Shown one piece after another: positions 35,451 to 42,442 of a DNA stretch of 64,000 nucleotides. The stretch is from Sphingomonas sp. SORGH_AS_0950 (lineage in GTDB: Bacteria > Pseudomonadota > Alphaproteobacteria > Sphingomonadales > Sphingomonadaceae). The position numbers and the translations under genes are program-made. The notes beneath the pieces are model-generated. The model made no database searches. It saw nothing but the letters and a program-made list of their open reading frames with translations, and was not told where the DNA came from. How positions within the stretch are numbered: position 1 is the first letter of the stretch; each line of letters begins with the position of its first letter. The DNA is taken from positions 3,560,001 to 3,624,000 of the forward strand of contig NZ_JAUTAE010000001.1 of the NCBI RefSeq assembly GCF_030818415.1. Direction: 5' to 3'.

Positions 35451-35540
35451 CCGCCCGACCGTTATCCACCCCAATCGAACATTCGGCTATGGTCCCATAG
35501 CGGCATTGCTCGCAGCCTGGTCGCACGATACGTCGCCTGA

Positions 35541-35619
35541 GCCAGCGTGACGGAATTGGTAGACGTATCGCTACAGCGGTCCTGGAAACGGGTGCGGGTT
35601 CGATCCCCTGCCGTTGGCA
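35541..35619 (+). tRNA. tRNA-Leu-like pseudogene
   Basis: 79 bases. The acceptor arms GCCAGCG and CGTTGGC pair at all seven positions (one wobble). The D arm GACGGAATTGGTAGACG is the classic tRNA-Leu D arm, and the T arm contains GGTTCGATCC. The anticodon arm is defective: TCGCT-AC-AGCGG leaves a two-base loop with no anticodon. The long variable arm (CCTG-GAAA-CGGG) is retained. It cannot decode, so it is either a decayed tRNA or an attachment-site or regulatory mimic. Confidence 0.55.
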
Positions 35620-35659
35620 ATCTTCGCCCACTTATGGACGCCACGTGTCGGTTTTTAGC

Positions 35660-35977
35660 TTAATCCTGCTGATGATGCCGGGGCAGCAATGCTCCCACCG
35701 CTCCGGCCATGAAGCTAACTTTTAACGGCTCCCCTTCGGCTACGGATGCGAGCACGTCGAGGTATAAGGCCAGTTGGTCACTCGTGACGGCAAGTGCCCC
35801 GGTGTGAATGATCTCCGACGGGCCGTCCCTCTCAAGCGCTATGTAGAGCGCCTCCTCAAGCTGTCCCAAATTTTCAAAGCTGCCGAACCCCGTGAGTAGC
35901 TGGTCGCCGATTGTGGCCATCAGCGCTTCCCACGCGAGACCGCCGGCTATGTTCACCGTCGCCAAATGAGCCTCCAT
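35660..35977 (-). CDS. Small hypothetical protein
   Basis: 105 residues, helical (GLAWEALMATIGDQLLTGFG, LEEALYIALERDGPSEIIHT) with a glycine/alanine-rich C-terminus (AGAVGALLPRHHQQD). No known family. A perfect 18-base palindrome lies 65-82 bases before its start and may be its operator. Confidence 0.5.
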   Translation of the reverse strand: MEAHLATVNIAGGLAWEALMATIGDQLLTGFGSFENLGQLEEALYIALERDGPSEIIHTGALAVTSDQLALYLDVLASVAEGEPLKVSFMAGAVGALLPRHHQQD

Positions 35978-36041
35978 CGTAGCCGATCTCGATAGACGCG
36001 GATGGCACTCGCATAAAGTGTCCGTTATCGCCCAATAAGAG

Positions 36042-36059
36042 CTTCTTTCGCGAAAGAAG
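36042..36059. promoter_or_regulatory. Perfect palindrome CTTCTTTCGCGAAAGAAG
   Basis: An 18-base perfect palindrome in the 117-base gap between two minus-strand genes (end of 36095-36550 and start of 35660-35977). There is no T run, so it is more likely an operator than a terminator; the protein that would bind it is unknown. Confidence 0.5.
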
Positions 36060-36094
36060 TGACCGAAGCCTGCCTCTGAATAGGGACTGCTCGA

Positions 36095-36550
36095 TTATGG
36101 GTGAAACACTACGACATAGCCGTCGAGCAGAGCCTGCTGAGGTGGCGCACGCGAGAAATCCAATGTCGTGATTTTTGGACTTTCGCCAATCCGAATTCGA
36201 ACCTGTGCGCCCTTCACAGTCACGCCCGCATAGGGCGGAGGAGAGAGCGCATACTGTCCGACGTATTTATCGCGACGGAACACCACAATCTTTTGGCCGC
36301 CGTGCATGACGTTGCCGCCGTCCGGGAGATAGCGGTAGCGATAATCAAAGATCGTGAATTGGGCGCCGCGGGTGCGGCCAGCCAGCACGAACGTGGCGTG
36401 CTTTCTCGAGCAAACGAGCGGCCCGGTGAAGCGGCCGGCAGCGAGGGCTGCCGCTGTAGCTGCCAGACAGATCGTGGAGGACTGGCTTGGATTTGGAGCA
36501 GTACCGCCGCTTGTGGAGAGACCACCTAGCAACAGAATCATCGCCGGCAT
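36095..36550 (-). CDS. Hypothetical secreted protein
   Basis: 151 residues. A short hydrophobic start (MPAMILLLGGLSTSGG) and an alanine-rich segment precede a beta-rich part (FTIFDYRYRYLPDGGNVMHG, GQKIVVFRRDKYVGQYALSP, ITTLDFSRAPPQQALLDGYV). GAGAGGAAG lies directly before the ATG at 36550. No known family recognised. Confidence 0.5.
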   Translation of the reverse strand: MPAMILLLGGLSTSGGTAPNPSQSSTICLAATAAALAAGRFTGPLVCSRKHATFVLAGRTRGAQFTIFDYRYRYLPDGGNVMHGGQKIVVFRRDKYVGQYALSPPPYAGVTVKGAQVRIRIGESPKITTLDFSRAPPQQALLDGYVVVFHP

Positions 36551-36858
36551 CTTCCTCTCCACCGCGCTTTCCTCGTCTGAGGGAGCATCGACGCTGCCAG
36601 AATGTTTGACGGCTTTCCACCCGTTTCGGCCATTCTGCTTCCGGCCAGCCCGTGACGTCGATCCGAAATGGGTACATCTGGCGTTGCCGGGTGCCAACCG
36701 ATCGAGCAACGACGCAGAGCGTGCAGAACGGCTCTGCGCGCCATCATACGCGCGCAGCTCGTGACGATCGGCCGTAGAGGATCGGAACCATCGCGCGCCG
36801 CCGCATCGCGGCGGCTGCCCCGTTTCCGTGTCATCGCCGCCCGACCGGACTCTCCACC
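36551..36858. other. Intergenic region without a supported gene
   Basis: Open frames run through on both strands but show no motif or credible start. The last bases contain sequences that could serve as promoter and ribosome-binding site for the small plus-strand gene at 36859. Confidence 0.35.
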
Positions 36859-37116
36859 ATGCCTATCACCAAGGCGCTCACCCACATGCACGCCGCCCTG
36901 CAACTGCTCGACGATGCCAAAGCGGACCTCAGCGCGATCTACCTTCAAACGGCGATCGATATCGTCGAGGGCGTACCGCCCTTACAACCTGGCGATCCGT
37001 TTGCCGAATGGATCGACCGATGCCTAGTGAATCGAGCCGAGCAAACGGGGATCGATACGGAACGGTTCGTCGGCGGCCACACTGACCCGCGCCATATCGG
37101 CATGACGGGGGTTTAG
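36859..37116 (+). CDS. Small helical protein overlapping the RES toxin gene
   Basis: 85 residues. The first 55 (MPITKALTHMHAALQLLDDA, KADLSAIYLQTAIDIVEGVP) are two helices of a type seen in small sphingomonad proteins. The last 30 are read opposite the end of the RES gene (37024-37470) and are probably a run-on after loss of the original stop. Function unknown. Confidence 0.5.
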   Translation: MPITKALTHMHAALQLLDDAKADLSAIYLQTAIDIVEGVPPLQPGDPFAEWIDRCLVNRAEQTGIDTERFVGGHTDPRHIGMTGV

Positions 37117-37470
37117 CAGGACATTGCGTTCTTGCGGGACGACGATGCTGGGAACGCGCAGCGCGACGGTGCGGCAATCATCGAGAAAGCGGTCGCCGAT
37201 CGCCCGGCAATCGGCGTCCCCCTCCGGTACGCTATCCAGCGCCTCGCCCGCGATGGCGTCAGGAACATCAATCGACAGCAGCCGATAATCGTCCGGCACC
37301 AGCTCGGGCGGCAGGTCGAGGTGGACCAGCACTTCCAGAACGGCAAGGCTGGCAGTCGCTGCCGCGTAGACCATCGGGCGGCCGGGACTGTTCCACCGGC
37401 CGCCGTACAGGCGCGCGCCCTCGCCATCGAGCGCGACATGCGCCCGCTTGCACAACCGATAGAAAATCAC
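37024..37470 (-). CDS. RES-domain toxin
   Basis: 148 residues. The RES fold with Arg, Glu and Ser is seen in FYRLCKRAHVALDGEGARLY, GGRWNSPGRPMVYAAATASL and AVLEVLVHLDLP. RES toxins (MbcT, ParT) deplete NAD or ADP-ribosylate a target. GTG at 37470 is the start, overlapping the antitoxin TGA by three bases (GTGA); the frame further upstream is the antitoxin gene in another frame. Confidence 0.85.
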   Translation of the reverse strand: MIFYRLCKRAHVALDGEGARLYGGRWNSPGRPMVYAAATASLAVLEVLVHLDLPPELVPDDYRLLSIDVPDAIAGEALDSVPEGDADCRAIGDRFLDDCRTVALRVPSIVVPQERNVLLNPRHADMARVSVAADEPFRIDPRLLGSIH

Positions 37471-37898
37471 GCGGCGATGCCGTGCGCTATCCTGCCAAGC
37501 AGTGCTTCCACCGCTCGCGCGCCACGATCGGTATCCGCCATCGCTAGCGGGGTTTCGCCGTCGAGCGCGCGGCTGGGACGGGCGAGCCAACCATTCGCCT
37601 TGTCGGCATCGCCGAACACGTCGTTCGCGGTCGCCACGACGCTCACCAGCCGGATGAGCCGGTCGGATTCGCCCTGGTCGAGCGGCTGGGCGGCGTCCTG
37701 ACGGCGCTTGAACGTGCGGCGGTTGAGGACACTACGATCAATGGCGTTGAACGACAGGCCGGCGGCTGCAAGGAAGTGATCGACCGCGCTGGTCGGCACG
37801 CCCCGGCGAACGAGCCGCACCAGATCGCCATCGTCGCGCAGCGGACCGACGACGGCCTCTCCGCCGAGAAGGTCCCTGATCGTCGTCATTCCTGTCAT
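37467..37898 (-). CDS. Xre-type antitoxin with DUF2384 (MbcA/ParS-like)
   Basis: 143 residues. An N-terminal HTH-like segment (GDLVRLVRRGVPTSAVDHFL) and the C-terminal DUF2384 toxin-binding region (SRALDGETPLAMADTDRGAR, AVEALLGRIAHGI) fit Xre-MbcA-ParS antitoxins. GAGGGGCG lies before the ATG at 37898; the frame is open to 38444 but the N-terminal similarity begins here. A perfect palindrome at 37912-37940 in front of it is the probable auto-operator. Confidence 0.85.
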   Translation of the reverse strand: MTGMTTIRDLLGGEAVVGPLRDDGDLVRLVRRGVPTSAVDHFLAAAGLSFNAIDRSVLNRRTFKRRQDAAQPLDQGESDRLIRLVSVVATANDVFGDADKANGWLARPSRALDGETPLAMADTDRGARAVEALLGRIAHGIAA

Positions 37899-38228
37899 GA
37901 GCGCCCCTCGACAATATGCCGAATCATCTTCGGCATATTGCAAGATATGCTCGGAGCGGCGATTGTTCAATGCTGGCGACAGCATGTTGCATCCCGCCCC
38001 GCGGATCGGCACAATGGCGGTGCGGTCTGGAAGAGCTGGCACCACACCGTAGGGCTTGTCCTGCCAAGCATGATGCACGCCGACGCCTCGGGTCTGGCGC
38101 CTTACCTTGCAAAACCGTTCCTCCGCTATGGGCGGGGCGTTTGGTACTGCCGCGTCGGTTCGTGCGTCCATGATTGTCTTGAAACATCTGCCGTTCGATC
38201 CGGCGTGCCGGCTGCGGCACGTCGCACC
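37899..38228. other. Divergent promoter region between the Xre-RES pair and the lasso-locus sigma gene
   Basis: The left end carries the 37912-37940 operator. The rest is an open but motif-free frame leading into the sigma gene. It is the natural place for promoters of both units, including one that the ECF sigma factor itself might recognise. Confidence 0.4.
37912..37940. promoter_or_regulatory. Operator of the Xre-RES toxin-antitoxin pair
   Basis: CAATATGCCGAA and TTCGGCATATTG are exact inverted repeats of 12 bases with a five-base spacer, 14 bases upstream of the antitoxin start. Xre-type antitoxins bind such palindromes to repress their own operon. Confidence 0.75.
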
Positions 38229-38744
38229 ATGACGGTTCCTCTGCGTCGCCGCTCCGCCAGCAGGCCATCGCGCGAAGCCGATGCCCTGGAGCACCTGTTC
38301 CGAACCGAAGCACCGCGCCTGCGCCACTATTTCAGGAGCAGGACGGGGGACACCGAGGTCGCGGCCGACTTGGTGCAAGAAACCTTCCTCAAGATGACCA
38401 CCTCCACGAACACGCGCATTGTGAACCCAGCGGCTTATCTGCAACGGATTGCGCGCAACCTGTTGGTCGACCTATTTCGGGCACGGCGGAGGCAAGCGCA
38501 TGAGAAGACTGTTCCCATAGACGAATGCGATCTGGTCTTTCCGCCGTTCCAAGAGGAAATTAGTCGATACGAAGAGGCGATTCGCGGACTCAGTGAGAAG
38601 ACTCGGCAGGTGTTCCTTCTTCAACGACTCGAAGGGCTGACCTACGAACAGATCAGCGTTCAATTGCGTATCAGTACCGCAACCGTCGAATACCACATGA
38701 TGCGGGCCCTTGCCCATCTCGATCGCGTTCTGGAGGAAATGTGA
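38229..38744 (+). CDS. ECF sigma factor (FecI-like) of the lasso peptide locus
   Basis: 171 residues. Sigma region 2 (EAPRLRHYFRSRTGDTEVAA, DLVQETFLKM) and region 4 (EEAIRGLSEKTRQVFLLQRL, TYEQISVQLRISTATVEYHM) are intact. It is the first gene of a chain with FecR, TonB-dependent receptor and isopeptidase genes, with overlapping or short joints. In such systems FecR transmits the signal from the receptor's STN domain, and this sigma factor turns on the receptor and isopeptidase genes. Confidence 0.9.
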   Translation: MTVPLRRRSASRPSREADALEHLFRTEAPRLRHYFRSRTGDTEVAADLVQETFLKMTTSTNTRIVNPAAYLQRIARNLLVDLFRARRRQAHEKTVPIDECDLVFPPFQEEISRYEEAIRGLSEKTRQVFLLQRLEGLTYEQISVQLRISTATVEYHMMRALAHLDRVLEEM

Positions 38745-39778
38745 GCGGGACAGATTCACAGTCGATACGCGATCAGGCCGCGGCGTGGTCCGCGCGCATG
38801 ATGCGTTCCGATGCGGACGATCACCGAGCCGAGCTGGAGGCATGGCTGGCAGGGGACGGGACGCATCGCGACGCCTATGAGCGGATCATGCGCCGCTATG
38901 ATCGCGCCGGTATCCTGGCATGGTCCGGGCTTCGCAAGCCGACCGCTCGACCGCGGCTATGGCAAAGGCTCGGCATGGTCGAGCTGACGCTCCTGGGGAT
39001 CGCTGGCGGGCTAGGTTCGACAGCCGTGATGATCGCGGCGGTCTCTACCGCCATACACGCCGTCGAGAACTTGACCGAAAAGCCCCGCCCTGGCGCTGGC
39101 GCCGAGCGCGCCCGTCTCGCAGACCGTAAAGCCTATCGCGTTGGCACTCGCACCGGCGAGATTCAATCCTTCACCCTGCCGGACGGTTCCAAGGTGGTTC
39201 TAGACACCAACGCGCGGCTTGCCGTCGCTTTTGGTGCCAACGAGCGGCGGCTGACCCTCTCCAGCGGCCGAGCGCGGTTCGAGGTGGCTCATGAGAAGCG
39301 GCCGTTCGTCGTTGCCGCCGGTAATGGTGAGATCACGGCACGGGGGACCATCTTCGACGTCGATACAAGCAATCGCGGTCAGGTTCAGGTCGCGCTTCTG
39401 CGTGGGGCAATCGACGTGGATGTGCGTGAGGGCACGAACCGCGTCCGAGTGGTGAAGCGACTGAGCGTGAATGAGCAGACGGCCTACACCCCCTCCGGTT
39501 TCAGCGTGCCGATACAAAGGATCTCCGCAGCCAAGGCGGATTGGCCGAGCGGGGTTCTGGACGTCGAAGGCACGCCCTTGACGAGCCTCTTGGCGCAGGC
39601 AAACCGCTATGCCGTTGTTCCACTGACTGCGGGTTCGCCGGACATCGGCGCGTTGAAAGTGTCGGGCCGCTTCCGAATCGATCAACCCGACATGCTCGCC
39701 CGCAACCTAGCCGACCTGTTCGGCCTCACGATCAACCATGACCAGCCGGACAAGATCGTTCTTGCAAGAAAAATGTAG
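38741..39778 (+). CDS. FecR-family anti-sigma / signal transducer
   Basis: 345 residues. An N-terminal cytoplasmic DUF4880-like part (AWSARMMRSDADDHRAELEA) is followed by one membrane helix (about 80-107), then a periplasmic FecR domain (YRVGTRTGEIQSFTLPDGSK, VVAAGNGEITARGTIFDVDT) and a C-terminal STN-contact part. The start is GTG at 38741, overlapping the sigma factor stop (ATGTGA), which means translational coupling. It should hold the sigma factor until the receptor signals. Confidence 0.9.
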   Translation: MSGTDSQSIRDQAAAWSARMMRSDADDHRAELEAWLAGDGTHRDAYERIMRRYDRAGILAWSGLRKPTARPRLWQRLGMVELTLLGIAGGLGSTAVMIAAVSTAIHAVENLTEKPRPGAGAERARLADRKAYRVGTRTGEIQSFTLPDGSKVVLDTNARLAVAFGANERRLTLSSGRARFEVAHEKRPFVVAAGNGEITARGTIFDVDTSNRGQVQVALLRGAIDVDVREGTNRVRVVKRLSVNEQTAYTPSGFSVPIQRISAAKADWPSGVLDVEGTPLTSLLAQANRYAVVPLTAGSPDIGALKVSGRFRIDQPDMLARNLADLFGLTINHDQPDKIVLARKM

Positions 39779-39856
39779 CATCCCCGAGCTGCCCCCTAAG
39801 GAGAACGCGGCCGTTTCACGTCGAACCCCTTGATGAGACTGTCGAGGGGGATTGAG

Positions 39857-42442
39857 GTGAACAATCGCGTACTGGCTATCGGGCTGCGTTCCACGTTTCT
39901 TGCAAGCGCTGCCATTGCGCTACCGACGCCGCTGGTGGCGCAGACGGCTAGAGCCTTTCACTTCGACATGCCGGCCCAGCCGATGGCAGGAGCGTTGCGG
40001 CAGATAGCGCGACAAACCGGCGCACAGATCATGTTCTCGCCAGACGATGTGTCCGGCCTGTCAGCGCCGCGAATGCAAGGCGACTTGGGGGTGGAAGAAG
40101 CGGTGCGGCGATTGGTCGCTGGCACCGACCTGATTGCCGAGAAGTCGGCAAGCGCGATTATCATACGAAGGGGACGCAAGACGGCCGCAGCGGAAAGCGA
40201 GCAGGAGTACGTTCTTCCGAGCGATATCGTAATTACGGGTTCAAGAATCTCCGGCGTCCCGGTTGCTTCGTCAATTATTTCGATCAAGCGCGAAGACATG
40301 CGTAATGCTGGCCAATCGACGCTGGGCGAGGTGGTCCGTGGTATTCCGCAGAGTTTCGGTGGTGGTCAAAATCCCGGTGTCGGATATAACGTACCTGCTG
40401 CCGGCGGCGTCGACGTCGGTGGCGGATCGTCTATCAATTTACGTGGTCTGGGCAGCGATGCAACGCTTACCTTGCTTAACGGCCACCGACTTTCTTACAG
40501 TTCGTCCCGGCAAAGTGTCGATGTCTCGGCGATACCGTTAGATGCCGTAGATCGGATCGAGATCGTTGCTGATGGCGCATCCGCGCTTTACGGCTCAGAT
40601 GCTGTCGCGGGCGTTGCCAATATAATTCTTCGGCACGATTTGAATGGATTGGAGACAAGTGCCAATATCGGCCGCTCCACCGACGGCGGTAACTTCAGTC
40701 AAAGGTACGGCGCAATTGCTGGTGAGCGATGGAGTAATGGTGGCGTCTTCGCGGCTTACGAGTTCGCACGCAGCACTGCGATTGATGCCAATCAACGCTC
40801 CTATGCTGTTCGGCGATCACCTGGACTGACTCTTTTTCCCGCGCTCAAGCATCACAATGCGATCATAAGCGGTTATCAACAGCTCACGTCCAACGTGTCA
40901 TTTGATCTTGATGCTCTTTACAATGTGCGCTGGTCAGAATCGACCTTCCCGCTCAATGCAACAGGAAATCTCGGTGTCAGCCGCGCCGACAGCGCCTCAG
41001 AGGCGCAATCCTGGCTGTTGGCACCATCAGTGCGTTACTCGACGGGCACTTGGGAGTTGTTTCTCACAGGTTCCTATGGGGACGATCGAGTCGATTACGC
41101 AACCAGAACCACAGTATCAGGGAAAACGTCGAACGCTGGCAATGGACGCTACACGAATGGCGTGTCGGCTATCGAGGTCGGGGGCAACGGATCGCTGCTC
41201 AGTCTTCCCGCAGGCGCGGCGAAACTGGCGATCGGAACAGGCTTTAGATCGAACCGTCTCACCAGTTATAAGGGCTTAGGAAGCTTTCAGAACTTCACTC
41301 AATCGCAGAGCAGTTACTACGGATATGCGGAGATCAATATCCCGATCGTCTCACCCGAGCAGGATGTGCCTCGCCTATATCGAGTGAATGTCAGTGGGGC
41401 GCTGCGATACGAGAGCTACCCCGGCGTCGGTGCGATCACAACGCCGAAGCTCGGCATTATAGTCGGGCTGTCAAGGGATATTGATATGAAGGCCAGTTGG
41501 GGCCGGTCATTTCGGGCACCGACGTTGCTACAACGCTATCAACCGGACAGTGTCGCGCTCGCACGCGCAACAAGCTTCGGAGGGCTTGGCCTACCTGCTG
41601 GATCGACGGCCCTCTATCTGTCAGGCGGCAATGGGAATTTGCTACCCGAACGGGCGCGTTCGTGGTCGGGGACTGTTGCTTTCCACCCGGCGGCGCTTCC
41701 CCGATTGCGGGCGGAACTCGGCTATTTCGAGACACGCTATGTTGACCGGATCGTGTCCCCGATCAGCCTGACCTCGGTCGCTCTCAGCAATCCCATCTAT
41801 GCGGACCAGATCACCCGCTACCCGAGCAGCACGGAACAGGCTGCAATTATCGCGAGTGCAGGAACTTTCATCAACGCAGCAGGCGCAGCCTATGACCCAT
41901 CGAAGGTCGTAGCGATCATCCGTAACAACAATGTCAATGCCGGGCGGCAGACTCTTCATGGCGTCGATGGCCAAATGACCTACAAGCTGCTTGCAACGGA
42001 AACCGGGGATGCTCTTTCGATTTTCGTGAATGCTACCTATCTGGTTAGCAAACAGCAACTTAGTGCATCGCAGCCAATTGTTGTTCTTGCTGGCACCCTG
42101 TTCAATCCCCCGCATGTTCGGGCGAGGGGAGGTCTGACCTGGAAACATAAGGCATTCCGCGTCACCACGATCGCGAACTATGTTGGTCCTCTGGATGATA
42201 TACGCAAGACGCCCCCCCTTGGTCTCGCCTCTACGGCTACGTTCGACTTCTCGGTAGGCTACCGCACGGGCGACAGGTCTGGTCCGCTCAAAGGTCTTGA
42301 AATCGGCCTCTCGGTCCTGAATGCGTTCAATACCAAACCACCGATGATTGCGACTTCCCTCTATACTGACACACCCTACGACTCGACGAACTACAATCCA
42401 ATCGGACGCTATATTTCGCTGTCGGTGTCGAAGTCATGGTGA
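39857..42442 (+). CDS. TonB-dependent receptor with signalling STN domain (lasso locus)
   Basis: About 861 residues. A signal peptide (VNNRVLAIGLRSTFLASAAI, ending VAQTA) is followed by an STN domain (FHFDMPAQPMAGALRQIARQ, SPDDVSGLSAPRMQGDL), the plug (IVITGSRISGVPVASSIISI, SINLRGLGSDATLTLLNGHR, RIEIVADGASALYGSDAVAG) and a beta-barrel ending in aromatic KSW. GTG at 39857 has a strong GAGGGGG site; ATG at 39830 is an alternative. It would bind and import the lasso peptide (or a metal or peptide cargo) through the outer membrane and signal via FecR. Confidence 0.9.
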   Translation: MNNRVLAIGLRSTFLASAAIALPTPLVAQTARAFHFDMPAQPMAGALRQIARQTGAQIMFSPDDVSGLSAPRMQGDLGVEEAVRRLVAGTDLIAEKSASAIIIRRGRKTAAAESEQEYVLPSDIVITGSRISGVPVASSIISIKREDMRNAGQSTLGEVVRGIPQSFGGGQNPGVGYNVPAAGGVDVGGGSSINLRGLGSDATLTLLNGHRLSYSSSRQSVDVSAIPLDAVDRIEIVADGASALYGSDAVAGVANIILRHDLNGLETSANIGRSTDGGNFSQRYGAIAGERWSNGGVFAAYEFARSTAIDANQRSYAVRRSPGLTLFPALKHHNAIISGYQQLTSNVSFDLDALYNVRWSESTFPLNATGNLGVSRADSASEAQSWLLAPSVRYSTGTWELFLTGSYGDDRVDYATRTTVSGKTSNAGNGRYTNGVSAIEVGGNGSLLSLPAGAAKLAIGTGFRSNRLTSYKGLGSFQNFTQSQSSYYGYAEINIPIVSPEQDVPRLYRVNVSGALRYESYPGVGAITTPKLGIIVGLSRDIDMKASWGRSFRAPTLLQRYQPDSVALARATSFGGLGLPAGSTALYLSGGNGNLLPERARSWSGTVAFHPAALPRLRAELGYFETRYVDRIVSPISLTSVALSNPIYADQITRYPSSTEQAAIIASAGTFINAAGAAYDPSKVVAIIRNNNVNAGRQTLHGVDGQMTYKLLATETGDALSIFVNATYLVSKQQLSASQPIVVLAGTLFNPPHVRARGGLTWKHKAFRVTTIANYVGPLDDIRKTPPLGLASTATFDFSVGYRTGDRSGPLKGLEIGLSVLNAFNTKPPMIATSLYTDTPYDSTNYNPIGRYISLSVSKSW

